Assembly (NCBI GenBank): GCA_003260075.1
Contig: QLIY01000175.1
Span: 140,479-204,478 of the forward strand
Source of the DNA: Phallusia mammillata
Lineage: Eukaryota; Chordata; Ascidiacea; Phlebobranchia; Ascidiidae
Length of the DNA: 64,000 nucleotides
Reading direction: 5' to 3'
The notes under the pieces are model-generated. The model saw only the letters and a list, made by a program, of their open reading frames with translations, did not search any database and had not been told where the DNA came from. Every line of letters starts with the position of its first letter. The first letter of the stretch is position 1. Shown piece by piece: positions 1-22,499 of the stretch. The position numbers and the translations under genes were made by a program.

Positions 1-428
1 ATGAAATGCCCGAAATTGGAAGAGTTTTTCAAAACAGAAATATCTTGGCAAAATGAAATATATTTTATTTTTTGGTTAGCTTGAACGCTTCAGGGCCGAT
101 GCCAATCTTAATGTAGATATGGGTTCTTCACATTTATACACTTTTGACTAGGGTTATGCTTCTGTAGCAGAATAGCAAATGGATCCTAATTAAACTTGAA
201 ACATTTTGAAGTTCAGAGCAGAACATGTTTTAGCAACATTTGGATTAACTTTATGCTGACAAGTCCAAAACCGAGCGATTTAGATAAAGAACTGAAGCTA
301 AATTTGCGCAATATATGGTAATCATAGTCCCAATTATATGTGTTCGTCTTAGCTGTTTGGTCAAAACTGCCACACTTTTTTATTTTGATCGAAGTATTTC
401 CTGACAACCAAGCACTTTTTGTTGACAG
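1..428. other. Intronic or upstream sequence, nothing coding seen
   Basis: This AT-rich stretch precedes the first recognisable BLTP2 exon, whose acceptor TTGACAG ends at 428. It is presumably a BLTP2 intron. I see no coding exon, RNA gene or clear repeat in it. Confidence 0.5.
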
Positions 429-9772
<9,344 letters not shown>

Positions 9773-10501
9773 TGAAACAGCACTTTTCACTCGCTTTACG
9801 TAACACTGCAGTGACGTCATATACTAGATACGTCACGTACATATGTGATGTGGTTGTTTGCAATTGAAAAAATGTTGTTTACCTGTTAAAAGGTTTCATA
9901 CAGTGATTGGTTGATTATTCTGACTTCTATATTGGTGAAAGATATATTAAGTGTCATTAAACCTTCCGTAAATGAACTTTTTTAATAATACTTTATTCGT
10001 ATATCAAATCCGTAATACGCAAGTTCATAAAGTTTATAATACTGAAAAAGATTAAATATATTTTTACAACATAATGGAACTAATAAAAGACTATTTCCAT
10101 CTCTATGGAACGAAATTTGCACTTTGATTTTGTTGTTGTTTTCCTGTAAAACCCAAATTTCATGCATCTTCTCCAGTTGACCTTAGGTAACCTTTGCCCT
10201 TTCAATTTGACCGATAGTGAACTCATATAAATTTCAACATTGCGCAAAGACAGGGGAACAAAAGTTACAAATATATTCACTCTGCTTTATGTTAAAGTTG
10301 TTGTGTTGATCCGAATGCCATCTGCACTTTGCCATATTTCTTGTATTCAGTGTTTTTCACGTTTAATGGTTTGCAAAATATGCCACTGATTTTGAAGCAG
10401 TTCTTGTATTGAAGGAAAAGAACACATTTTTCCTCCGGCTATTTCTGCACGTTTTTTTTCGAATATTTCAGTCATAAAACGTCTTCTGTCTCCCCTTATT
10501 T

Positions 10502-12022
10502 TTCTTTGTGACGTCACAAGACGTAATTATAACAACGACGCGCGTTTTAAACCGAACACCGAAACATGAATTTATTGGCAAATAATAGAAATCGTACATC
10601 AAAAATTGAAAATGGGGTTACAGGTTGGCCATTAGAGGCACTCGACACTTTTATGTTCCTATTGTGTGTTGTGTTGGGGAATTCAATGCTGCTGACATAA
10701 TAAAGTCAATATCGCAAAAAAGTAAAGTTTTAACCAGGAATCTGAACAACTCGGGTTCGAATCCCGGTGGAAACATCGTCGTGGTTACACAGAACAGCAC
10801 TGTGACGTAATAAACTCTATGAGGCGAACAGCGATAGAACGATTCTGTTGCGATGTAAATAGTGGGGAATACCCTTAAATCCCCTGGAAATTACGTCACA
10901 CATAATTGGTAATGACCTCATATTGTCAAAATTATTTACCCAATGTTGCTGTGGCTTTCTATTACTTGCATGGTAATAATTCGTTTTCTGCAATATACGT
11001 GTTATATTATAGATGTATGACGTAATATCCTTTGTGATGTCATAGAAATGACCACTAAAACGGGCACGTGGGAATAGATTGTTTTTCAACAATGGAATAA
11101 AAAACAAATTTAATGTTGAGAAAAAAAACATAAAGTTTGCAAATTTTGAAAATACAAATTTGTACAAAAAAATCGAATCAGCAAACCATCTTGGACGAAA
11201 CTTTAAGCAAAGGAATTTTACAGACACAAATTTTGTTCGTCAGACGAAACATCGCGAATATTTCACCTGAATATTAATTATGTAGTCACCCACCGCCAAA
11301 CACCTGTTTTGCATAAATTGACCGCTCACACAGGGGGGGGGGTCTTTGTGAATTGTAACAATGACGCGCGTTTTAAACCGAACACCGAAACATGAATTTA
11401 TTGGCAAAGAATAGAAATCGTACATCAAAAATCGAAAATGGGGTTACATGTTGGCCACAAAGGCACTCGACACTTTTATGTTACTATTGTGTGTTGTGTT
11501 GGAAATTCAATGCTGCTGACATAATAAAGTCAATATCGCAAAAACGTGAAGTTTTAACTAGTGATGTACCGAATCGGCGAAATTTCGATTCGGCCGAAGG
11601 GGGGGGGGAGAGATGCTTGGTGCTCGACCAAACAGAACATTTGCAGTTTTGTCACATCCCTAATGGTAATAATTCGTTTTCTGCAATATACGTGTTATAT
11701 TATAGATGTATGACGTAATACCCTTTGTGATGTCATAGAAATAACCACTAAAACGGGCACGTGAGAATAGATTTGTTTTCAAACATGAAATAAAAAAAAA
11801 TTTAATGTTGAGAAAAAAACAATTTTTTGCAAATTTCGAAAATACAAATTTGTACAAAAAAATCGAATCAGCAAAACATGTTGGACGAAACTTTAAGCAA
11901 AGGAATTTTACAGACACAAATTTTGTTTGTCAGACGAAACATCGCGAATATTTCACCTGAATATTAATTATGACGTCACCCACCGCCAAACACCTGTTTT
12001 GCATAAATTGACCGCTCACACA
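10502..12022. repeat. Allelic duplication with ten-G joins
   Basis: The segment 10502-11332 recurs at 11343-12022 across ten G (11333-11342), with many substitutions. Copy 1 holds a tRNA-like insert (B box GGGTTCGAATCCCGG near 10750). Copy 2 instead has a different insert with ends like TAGTGATGTACCGAATCGG, itself broken by ten G (11599-11608). Both copies end with the same ACCGCTCACACAG before a G run. Confidence 0.8.

Positions 12023-12106
<84 letters not shown>
12023..12106. other. 84-base G run (masked gap)
   Basis: This uninterrupted G tract follows the end of the second allelic copy. No flanking duplication crosses it, so sequence is probably missing here. Confidence 0.85.
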
Positions 12107-12944
12107 CTTTTCGACCAATCAGCTGCTTGCTGCAGAGAACTGGTTACGTGAGCAATTGTTGCGTCATAAGCGGCCGCCCACGTCATCTCGCCACTGTGAC
12201 GAAATAATACCGGTGTAAGTGAAGTGTTACTGCACGAAAATAAAAATCGAAAACACCTATTATGTTATGCGCAGTTGATTAAATTTCGATTTTGTCGCAA
12301 CTGCAAAAAGTAGGTTTTCAAAGCAAAATGAAACTAAATCTACGATTAAAAAAAAAACGGATGAATATCTGATTGACAAATAGTTGCGCAAATCCCCGCC
12401 ATATGGCGCCACAGAGCCATGGAGTTACTAGATCTATAAATTTGATATTATGCCTGGCAGCAACAGCTTATATATGGGTTTATTGGATCAAATACATCAA
12501 GTGTTTTTTTACCTGATCAATTCCGCAGCTGATTTCCAAAAGTGAAGAGTCCATTGTTTTATCCACACAACGACCGGTGTAGCGTACACGATGACGTAAT
12601 CGATTCCTTGCAACGTCATCTGTCCGAATGTTCGAAGAAGATCCGCAAACTGTATGAAGATATTGAGATTAAATGCAGTGGTTGGTAATAATCGCCGAAT
12701 GGAATTATGTGAATGACTATAGGGGGAGGTTTAAGTCGTAGGACCAGATGCTCTGAACCGAGTATCACCAATTTTCGCTGTCGCACAACTATAAGCAAAA
12801 GTTTGACAACGGCTCGGTTACGACGCAAGAATCATAAAAAACGTTCTTACTGAAAATGGGAGATAAAACAAGAAACATCCAAGAATAAAAAGATTTATTT
12901 ACGGTTACGTCATTAATGCATGACGTCACACACGAGAACTAATT

Positions 12945-15900
12945 TTAGATCGCGGATATGATGTCAATTTCAATTTTCAAGGTCACCTTGTCGAACTGTT
13001 CAATGCTCCAATTCCTGAACGGTAGTGATACTTTCCACACATAAACGTAACCGGCAGAGATTTTTTCGCCCAAAACAACAAGGTAAGGGGATAATGTGTC
13101 GCTGAGATTCTTCCAGTAAACTGGCACGTTGCTTTGCAGGAAACTGGCAAAGAGAGAAAAAAAATTACATGAAACAAATTTTTAAAACAAGGGTCGAAAA
13201 TATACAGTCATTTAAAAAGTGCCGATAAAAGTATGAATCTTTCTTAACCAATATTTTTTTTCTTTCAAACACAATAAAGTAAAATTAAGGCAATAGTACA
13301 CACTGGTTTGGTTTTCAATATGTAACTTATTTCAAATTTCGGTTATTTTAAAACACAAAAATTCAGGAAATTTTTCCCATAATACCTTGCTGCAATGTTG
13401 TAGCTCTTCTCCAGTCTCATAGCAATGTATGATGTCACAGTCAGGACGCCATTCTTATCCAGTAAGTCGTAAGTCTTGGATTGGCGCCAAACGCCACCGT
13501 GCATTGTGACGTCATAAGCCACAAGTCCGCCGCAAACAGCCAGCACAGCGACACCTAGTGTGAGCCATAGGAGTCGATTTCCTGATGACGTGTGGTTATG
13601 TGATACGGTGAGACGCTCCATCATTTCCTGTGAGTAATTTATTTGGATTTGTTACATATTTTCATGTATAGCAATGGTTACAAAACTTGTGGCAACAGAT
13701 TCCACTATCATCGAATTTTCAGAGCTAAAAGAGCTATGTATATGCAATTGTACACTTCATGATTTTAAATCCTATCTATTCCGTTTGTCTGCATGATTCT
13801 CCCAAACGATGTCTCAAATGGCTTCCTGAGCACACATGAATGCATAACCAATGGTTTATAACTGACAATGAAAAATGATTTCCAATTAACAGAATAAGTC
13901 TATAACTTTACATGGAATATATACATTTTGCCTAACTGGCGTGTTCAGTTCCTACAGAACCACACAAAGAAACATAATCAATGTTGAAATAAATTGCTAA
14001 AATGCTTAGTAGAATCACTCTCAATCGCTTTATAACAGTGGTTGCAATTTTTTTGTGTAATTGGATCCGGGGGGGGGGGATATGCTTAGTAGAATCACTT
14101 TCAATCGCTTTATAACAGTGGTTGCAATTTTTTTGTGTAATTGGATCCCGTATTTCTAAATTTTTTAGAGCTAAAATAGCCATGAATATGCACATTATGA
14201 TTTTGAATTATATCTATTTCATTTGTCTGCAAAATTTGCCAAAACGAATTCACAAATGGCTTCCTGAATCCACTGAGGACCACTGTGAGCAACATTAGAT
14301 GTGCACGCTGTGGCCACACACCAGTTTATTGACAGCATAGAATTTCATGTGTCTGGGCATACACACAAGCTCACTGAGTACAGTGAGGACCACTGTGAGC
14401 AACATTAGATGTGCACACTGTGGTCACACACCAGTTTATGTGCATAGCAAACACCAAAAGATTTTACACTACACTTACTTCACATAAAACTCTGACATCA
14501 TGAAACTCTGGTTTTGAGGTGGGGGGGGGGTAGCAAACACCAAAAGATTTTACACTAAACTTACTTCACATAAAACTCTGACATCATGAAACTCTGGTTT
14601 TGAGGTCAGTGGTTCAGATCCCCGTGCGGCATCATTATTCATTTTATTGAACGCACGCAGCGTTTCAACAAACACAGTTGGTGGCATTTTTTTCCTTGTC
14701 ACATCCCAGTTGGCGTGCATTCGTTGCAACAATAATCTGTGAATAGAATGAAAATATCAATGCCACTCAAAAGTTTCATTCAAAACAAATCATAAAGTTT
14801 TGCTTATTGGGTAGAAAGTTGTACATTGCTAACACAGTAGCTTTAAACATTGGACAAGCACACATTTGCATTTTTTACATTTGTGTATTGTAATGTTGGC
14901 GATTATTGTCAAAAAATAATTACAAACGTGTCACTTAATTTTGTTGAATAAAATATCCAACTAAATATATTTTTTCTATCCATTCTTAATTTAACTACCT
15001 GAAGTCATTTTTTCCTTATGCAATTGAATTTAAAACAAAACAAACATGTCGACATAAAACGGCTGCACAAATGCCAATAAAGAAAGTAACTTTAATTTAA
15101 TGTGAGTAAAACAATTCTTGGCAAGAAAATTGCAGAAAATCTACTCTGCTTTACACCACAAGCAAAATACCCAACCTGGTTCTGGCAAGATTTGAAGCGT
15201 ACATATTTCTCCACAAGCTGAAACAGTGGGGATCGGTTTCTAAGCAACCAATAGCCAATGATGTTAGTTCATCGCGTAACTGGCAACCCTGGACACAAAA
15301 TATGGTTTAGCATAACATAGATGGACATAGAGAAATGACACAGTAATCATTTGAAACCAAAATAGGCCAAAATAAAAATATATCCAAATTTAGCAATTTT
15401 TTATGGCTGACACAACAATAGTAAATCGCTGCAGAATCAAAAAATATGTTGTACTGAATCAGAAGGAGCTTTTGTAATTTATTTAGAAATGTGTTGGTTT
15501 AATTTAAGAACACTATGCAAGGGTCTTCTTAGTGCACATGTTTCAACATCTGATAACCTGCACTGATGATGACAACAGCAATTGTTGAAATGTCTGCACT
15601 AAGATGTATTCAGTATGTACAAGACATCTGGTAATTATTTTTCATTAAATCATTTGCTTTTTTTAAAGTTAAAACTACATTCACAACTGCCTGCTTAATC
15701 CAACGAATCCAATATCTTTTTACTTGATGTGTGATTGCTAACAGAGCTGTGGTTACCAAACACTTTCTACCTGTTCCACTGGAGATGTGATAACCATGTT
15801 GAAAAGTTGACGCTTGTTGTTAGGGTTGCTTGTCATAATGTCACGAAAAGTCGGGTAGATCTCTTTGATTCTCTCCTTCACCCTGCATAAAAAATGTAAG

Positions 15901-18900
15901 CCTGTTTAAAGATGGACATCCAATAAGGTGGCATCAAAAAATTATTATTTATCAGTAGATTAAGTACTTCACTTGTATCTTTGTTTTAAATATCATCATC
16001 TAATGTGGAAATGTAAGCAGATGTTTAATGTTACTTTATTTATGCAAGAAACCTTAATTAATATCACAGTTAACAGTTTTATTGAAAAACTACAACTACA
16101 CAATTTAATTGCTTTGTTTTTTTGATCACAATACACAAATTCTAAAATGTGTGTTTTATTTGGTTTCACAAAAATGTAAATTGTAAAAAAAAAATTTTAC
16201 CAACACCAGCTGTTACAAAACGAACAGCAAATTGCTTTGAATTAGGAAGGAAGTTTTTTTACAAAATGTTTGGCAGCAACGCTGGGAATTGATTGTGAAC
16301 AAAATCCCTATTCATGCCCTCAACAAAATTAAATATACAACCATTGGAAAAAAAATTCGGGGTGCTGTACCTAAGCTCATGCCAAACTTTATTGCACCCA
16401 CAAATCTTAATGTTGTGCTGGCAGTTAGCAAACTTTCTACATTGACCAGATAACTTTAGTAATGAACAAGGAAGACAAACATAACTAGTCTCAATTTCAG
16501 CTCTCAAAAAATGACAAGAACTAATTCCTTGGACCAATGTTTAAGGTATAATGTAGCAATATGGTTACCACAAGCATCACAGTAAAGTATTGAAACCTAC
16601 CATCTCATGCTACAAAGGGCTTATCCTGGAATTATCAATTCAGTATTTATAAGTAATTACTCACACTGCAGACTTGTTGGCAGATTTTGTTTGCGAATCG
16701 AAAGCCCATTCAGCAATATCCATAAACTGGGATGGCTGGACACAAGAATTGAACATTCCCTTGTCACGAGCTTTCGATAAGATAGTTTCGATGTACAACA
16801 TACAATAGGGAGCCATATTCTTCATGTGCAAAGCTGGAAGCATCACCTCTAACCAAACTGTGTAATATATATGTTAAATTTTAATTATCCAAGCACACTA
16901 CAACCTAGCATATGTGGTTCTTAATATAATGGTAACTGGCTTTGTTTTATTCAGAAGACAAAAGGTAACCTAAGCTTTACAAATCATTTGCTCATTTTAA
17001 CTGCGCACCACAATATTTCTATTGGTTTCATGAATGTCTTGTTATAACACAGTTGGCAGGTTTCACTGGTAGTCGAGTAGCACACAGTCTAACAGCTTGT
17101 GTACTCAGCTATGTCTTGTAATAAAAAGACTGTTGGATTTTTCATGAAAATTATAGTAACCTACAAAGTCTGCTACATTGTAGATAGTACATCAACCATT
17201 TAGTTTGTATAAACAAAACAAAAAACAAGTTTAACACACAAAATAAATTAAAAATTTTTGTATAAATTTAAAAATTTAACAAAAACAAAACAAAGTTTAA
17301 CACACAAAACTCCCATTGCCCCACAGTACAAAATAGCTGGACCATTTTTGCTTGCTTTTTTGTTTTATCCAACAAATGTCTTTGTGTTGGAAATGAAAAG
17401 AAATGGGTCAGTTATAACACAATACATTAAATTTTAGTGATATGTTTTGAAATTAAGTTAGTTGTGACAATTATTTAAAATGTTATCGTACCTTTCATTC
17501 CGCATCGACTATCTTTAACTCCACTTTGACCCAGAGCCCAAAGCAGTGTGAGGCATCTGCAACATACAAAAGAAATGTAGTGTCACAGCAAAATAATCTG
17601 AACACAAGACACACAACAAACTACAAAAGGTGTTTTTTTTACAGTTAAACTATCAAAGGCAGCTTATAACCAGGGGTGGCTTACATTATTATGCCATGCT
17701 GTTTCTGTTTCTACAATGCTTTATAGTTTATGTACAAAAATTTTTGACATGTAGACATTATATATATGTCAACATATGTTCTGCTTGAAAAGTTATTTGC
17801 ACAAATACCAACTGTCAACAAATAGTTTTCAAAATGTAGTAACAAAAAAAATTCATCAGTCATAATTACAACAATACAGCAGAAACTGGAGTTTAAAACG
17901 TGTTACAAGGCTGTTAACCTTAAACTTATAAGTGGCGAAAACATAACCAGGAAATCATTCTAAAAAGCTATAGGAGTCAACACATGCATTGTACAAACCT
18001 CTTTGGAACGTTTTGCATAGTTTGCACTTTATCCACATATATCTTCAAATTTTGACTGCATATAGTTGGGTGGGAGTATGCCAAAGCTTGGATGCACAGT
18101 TTGTGACCCCATATTAGCATGTCTGCAACGAAATATTAGTAAGTTTTATCTATAAACATTTAATACGGATTCGGTCACAATAATTTATAGAATCTCAACC
18201 AGTGGTTCTCAACCTGTGGAATGTACAGCTTTAAAGGTGGCATGCAAGTAGCTTATTTGTTTTTCTTAATTGAAATCAGATCAAGAATTGCAACTCAACT
18301 AATCAGCCCTGGTTATGGATGAAACTTGTGTTTTGGACATTCTGTTGGAATTGCTGACCTGTTGGTTCCACAAATATGCCAATCTAGTCAAGAAGAAGAG
18401 TAACCCTATCTCTTGGTCTACTCAGCTAAACAGAATTTATGTAAACAGTTGTCAGGTGGTACGCAATCAGTATAAGGTTGAGAACCACTGATTTGAAGTG
18501 AAACCAATGCATTAAGTAGAAAACCCTAAAATAATGTTATTAGGTTGACTTTGTTTTGTTACCAAAGCAGAATTTGTTTTCCGTCTTAGTTACAGCTCAA
18601 CTAATTAAATAAACTAGACATTTGTTTTGCATTTTGTTCACTAATGCAGGTTGCCTGTTTTCGCAATTTTTGCATTTATTATACTGTTAAAAAGCATTGC
18701 TGACCTCTCGCCAAATGTTCGAGCATAGAATTAATGTATTGTTGAAAGATGCATTCAACCATTTCTGTATTGAGCTCTGCAAACAACTTCAACAATCTGC
18801 TCTGAGTGTTCTGTGGGAAAAAAGGGATATTAATTTGCATTTGACAATCCCACATATTTTATTATGTTTACACATTGCCTGTGCAACCAAATAGAACAAT

Positions 18901-20885
18901 AATGTAAATTAGTGATTGAACTGTGAACCAAAATACCACAAGTAATTTTGTTCACTGCCAAAAATTTTGACTAAAATTTGCGACAAAATTTACCTTAGTA
19001 GCTGTGCAGAAAGGAAAATCAACTTCACGCCCACTTTGAGTGACGCTTTCATCAGGACATCTCAACTTGTCATCCAAGTACATAACAAGATCTTTGCAGA
19101 CATTCTGAAATGCAAGATGTTAAACAATTGGCCACACATTTTTTGGCAACAAGACTATATTCATAAGATGCTAAATCGCAGAACTAAATTTTACTTTGAA
19201 TGCTTGTACTGTTACAGCATTTACTGTTACACCAAAGACAAATTATTTATCATTGCCATTGCCAACTCTTAATGTAATCAACCATCACACTTACCATAGG
19301 GTTGTCTGGATATTTTTCTTTCCATAAACTAATTTGTTCATCAAGTTTGCAAATTGCTTCCTAAAAAATGCAACAACTTTTATGTCAAAAAATATTTACT
19401 AGAAGCTAACATTTAACAAAACATGCCAGTTGCAACTAGAAAATGTGATTTAATAATTTGCATCAAAGTGTGAGGATTAAACTTTTATTGAGGTTTATCG
19501 CTTAACCAATTTGCCAAGCATTAATGTTAGGCTACCAATATATAAGAGATAAAGCAAATCTGTTCCCGTGCAAACACCATAGTAACTTTGTTTCAGCAAT
19601 AGAAGCATAAAAACACTTTTGTTAACAACAATTACTATCTATTTAACATCAAGGCAACTGGATAATGTGATAAACCTGATTGGCCTGTACTGGCAAAAAC
19701 GCTAAACCTAGACAAAACACACAACAACAAAAAAAACTTTCATTGAAGTCAAAATGTTTTAAAAAAGAGTATTTTGGACATAGCAAGGTATTTTGCTCAA
19801 CTTCCACCTACCCCTGATAAACCATCCTCAATTGTTTTGTAATCATATTTCGGCAATTCTGTACTGGGTTTCTTCACTTTACGCTTTGGTTGTGTTCGGC
19901 CAGGTGACTTTGGTGCTGTAAAACACAATAAATATCACAAAAATAGAAAAAATTACTCTCGCTTGGAAACAATGCACACAACAGATTCCAAAATATTGCA
20001 TTTACCTGTTTTTGCACCATCCTGTGTTGATTTAGTGTTAGAAACGTCATATAATGGAGAAGAAAACCGCTGAGTCAAACCTGTAAAGAGCACTTGTATT
20101 GAAAAAATCTAGACTGTATAATTTTAATCAAATCCAAGTCTAAATTGTAAGTCAATACAAAACATAAGAGTGTTTGAACTGAACAGTATCATACCCTTAA
20201 ACAAGCAGGATGGTCATTACAAAACTTAATTTTGTTGTGTGACCAATAGATTTAACAAACAGTTGAAGTTATGTTGAAATTAAAACCAAGTCATTTTAAA
20301 TCAAAATCCTTTAAATTAAAAAATAAATACGCAATCTACGCAATCTACTAATAAAACGTATGCAACTTTTAAAAATGTTGACGGGGGTCGACTAAAAGCC
20401 TGACTGCCTGACTGGGCTGACCGGCCTGACTTAGGCGGCAGTGTTTCACAAAATATATTTCCGATTTTCGACGATTGGGAAAGGCCTGACTGCAACACAG
20501 AAGTCCTGACTTGGGTGATTGAGAATTGGTTTGCGTTTAGGGTTGGGGTTAGGGTCAGGTTAGGGTTAGGTTGCGGTAAGGGTTAGAGTCAGTCCGAAAA
20601 TATGTTGTGAAACACTGCCGCAAAAGTCGGGCCAGTCAGCACAGTCAGGCAGTCAGGGTTTTAGTCAAACCCTCCACCATGTTTGTTTGCGAAAATAAAT
20701 TATTTATGAGCTACACTTAATTAAGGGGGGGGGGTTCAGCACAGTCAGGCAGTCAGGGTTTTAGTCAAACCCATGTTGACGGTTAGGGCTTTTAGGGTCC
20801 GGGTCAGGGTTTATAATAAAAATAACGCTATAATTTAATTTTAGATGCCCAGTTTAGGCTTAATATTCACATATGTGTTGAGAGT

Positions 20886-20984
<99 letters not shown>

Positions 20985-21420
20985 TTTTTATTACAAATCC
21001 TCACCCAGACCCTAATAGCCCTAACCATCAACACCTTAGCTAGTTTTTTTAGTAGATTGTGTATAGATTGTGTATAGATTGCGTAGATTGCGTAGATTGC
21101 GTAGATTGCGTAGATTGCGTAGAGATTGTAGATTGCGTATTTTACAGTAGCCCAAATTAAAGGATTCCAATTACACTCTGAGAGGCAAAAACAAAACATT
21201 GACATAATAGCCGAAATTTTAATGATGAAAATTATTTTTAGATAGTGTTCCAAAGCCTACATTTATTTATCGGCAATAATAAACTGGAGTTCACAAAAAT
21301 GATATTAAAATATATTGTATTGCCAATCCACCTACCACTGATGTCTTCAGTATCTCTTGGCTTATTCTTTGGTTTGTTTTTCGGTTTTCCAACTGTTTCC
21401 CATTTCTCAGTTTTAGACAT
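12945..21420 (-). CDS. TMEM214: TMEM214, ER transmembrane protein 214, complete
   Basis: There are 14 exons in minus-strand order: 21420-21336, 20080-20006, 19915-19812, 19360-19295, 19104-18994, 18810-18705, 18122-17999, 17556-17492, 16857-16665, 15882-15771, 15288-15176, 14736-14565, 13627-13386, 13143-12945. All phases join, giving about 588 residues (human TMEM214 is 689). Family hallmarks are the N-terminal MSKTEKWETVGKPKNK, the lysine-rich linker, LTLLWALGQSG, WLEVMLPALHMKNMAPYC, and CLETDPHCFSLWRNMYASNL, and a membrane segment LLWLTLGVAVLAVCGGLVAY near residue 460. Vertebrate TMEM214 is an ER membrane protein reported to anchor procaspase 4 in ER-stress death; that role is not visible here. 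The gene is shorter at the C terminus than the human protein. Its first intron holds a fold-back repeat and a 98-base G gap. Confidence 0.9.
14002..14148. repeat. Allelic duplication around a G run in a TMEM214 intron
   Basis: A 67-base segment (14002-14068) recurs at 14082-14148, with one C/T difference, across a run of 11 G (14069-14079) plus AT. Confidence 0.8.
14272..14440. repeat. Diverged tandem repeat without a G run
   Basis: A block of about 58 bases starting GAGGACCACTGTGAGCAAC occurs near 14274 and again near 14382, with two substitutions. There is no G separator, so this may be a true local duplication. Confidence 0.6.
14445..14606. repeat. Allelic duplication around a ten-G run at a TMEM214 exon edge
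   Basis: The segment 14445-14520 recurs at 14531-14606 across ten G (14521-14530), with one difference. The duplicated part contains the 3' end and donor of TMEM214 exon 12, so a gene model could wrongly count this exon end twice. Confidence 0.85.
18200..18490. mobile_element. hAT-like non-autonomous element
   Basis: The left end is CAGTGGTTCTCAACCTGTGG and the right end AAGGTTGAGAACCACTG, a terminal inverted repeat of hAT type. No clean 8-bp target duplication remains. It lies in the TMEM214 intron 18123-18704. Confidence 0.7.
20370..20790. repeat. Fold-back repeat with telomere-like core
   Basis: The left arm (CCTGACTGCCTGACTGG near 20400, AGTGTTTCACAAAATAT near 20442) is mirrored on the right (ATATGTTGTGAAACACT near 20600, CAGTCAGGCAGTCAGG near 20641). 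Between the arms is a run of degenerate TTAGGG-type repeats (about 20535-20588). A ten-G join (20725-20734) duplicates 37 bases of the right arm. It lies in TMEM214 intron 1. Confidence 0.65.
20886..20983. other. 98-base G run (masked gap)
   Basis: This is the longest G tract in the window, inside TMEM214 intron 1. The flanking sequence on the right (ACCCTAATAGCCCTAACC) belongs to the core of the fold-back element family, so part of such an element is probably missing. Confidence 0.85.
21052..21139. repeat. Minisatellite of about 9 bp
   Basis: Five to seven near-perfect units of GATTGCGTA follow older, diverged units (ATAGATTGTGT). The inverse motif ACGCAATCTACGCAATCTAC occurs at about 20331, so the tract also has an inverted partner in the same intron. 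Confidence 0.75.
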
Positions 21421-22499
21421 GGTTTAATAGCCTAATTTGTTCGTTACGCAATTAATACTATACTAAAAACTATGTTACACTAATGTTATTAATTCAACAG
21501 TATTGAATGAATTGCAATTGCACTGAGAATTTCTTAAAGTTTTCAGCAAATTTTGTAATCGCTTAAAAATTAGCCACAAATGCGCGGGAATTATTTCTAC
21601 GACAAAAGTGCAAAAAGAATACGGTATTTCTAATTAATTAGTTCAAGTTAAATAGTTTAATTATTGGTTTAAAGTTTAAAAATTATCAGTTAAAGTATTA
21701 CTGTCTCAAATTGTTTTTTATTATTTCCATACAAAAAGATTATTAAACGAGTAAGTTAACACTAACCCTCATCTTATATTTTCTGCAACACGTCAATACA
21801 CAGAAATCATATTTTTTCATCTCAAATTTTTAAGGGCAGCAAACACCTCAAACTTATACATGAATAAGTAAGTAACGAAACAAGTTTGTTTGTTTTGGAA
21901 TGTAAATTGTATTGAGGCTTTTGTACAACTGATGACAAGGTTATTTCAATAAGTAGGAAAAGACCAACACAAATAACGACAAATATCGCCACGTCATAAA
22001 AGAAGTATTCAAATTAACAGTGTTTCTCCAAACAAAAACACTTAACAAGCGTTATTTAATCAAATAGTCAGAGACACATTAAGATCAAAGAAATAAAAGC
22101 AATAACATTTTATTGAAACGCTGTAAAGTAATCAAATTGAAACACTGTTTGTTTCAGACGTAAAAAAGAGCATTGAAGAACATAAAAACAAAAGCATGGT
22201 ACTATTGCCCAGAATAATATGAGTTTTAAGTTTATTTTGCTCGGTGAAAGAAAACATAGCGACACAATTGCACTAAAGCAATCACCAAGCTGGAATAGCT
22301 GGGCAACGCTGAGACGTTATAAAGCGCAAAACAGTGAAGGGTACAATTTGTGGCTTATGACAAAACGCGCTGCAGCTACACCGTATCATAAGGCGTTAAT
22401 ATCGTCCACATAAAGCCACAAACAGAATCCATGTTCCTGTACCGCGTCAGTAAAATGCCATTTCTATCTGATGAGTTTTTTTTATCTCTATAGCTTCTG
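21421..22499. other. Intergenic region upstream of TMEM214
   Basis: This AT-rich stretch presumably holds the TMEM214 promoter just beyond 21420. A copy of a roughly 150-bp repeat containing CACAATTGCACTAAAGCAAT spans about 22240-22410. Further copies lie near 29858, 51105 and (inverted) 37530. No coding exon is seen. Confidence 0.5.

Larger units (their letters stand above)
9773..12944. other. Intergenic region between convergent BLTP2 and TMEM214
   Basis: A possible BLTP2 polyadenylation signal (ATTAAA) lies near 9957. The rest is dominated by an allelic duplication (10502-11332 and 11343-12022), two ten-G joins and an 84-base G gap. No coding exon is recognisable. Confidence 0.6.

Noticed and set aside
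15563..15598. A full hammerhead ribozyme in the TMEM214 intron
   Set aside because: CTGATGA, a short stem and GAAATGTC are present, but four unpaired bases separate the core from stem II. It is only a relic at best, and it lies on the strand opposite to the gene.
20535..20590. A chromosome-end telomere array
   Set aside because: The units are few and degenerate, lie between inverted arms inside an intron, and genes continue on both sides.
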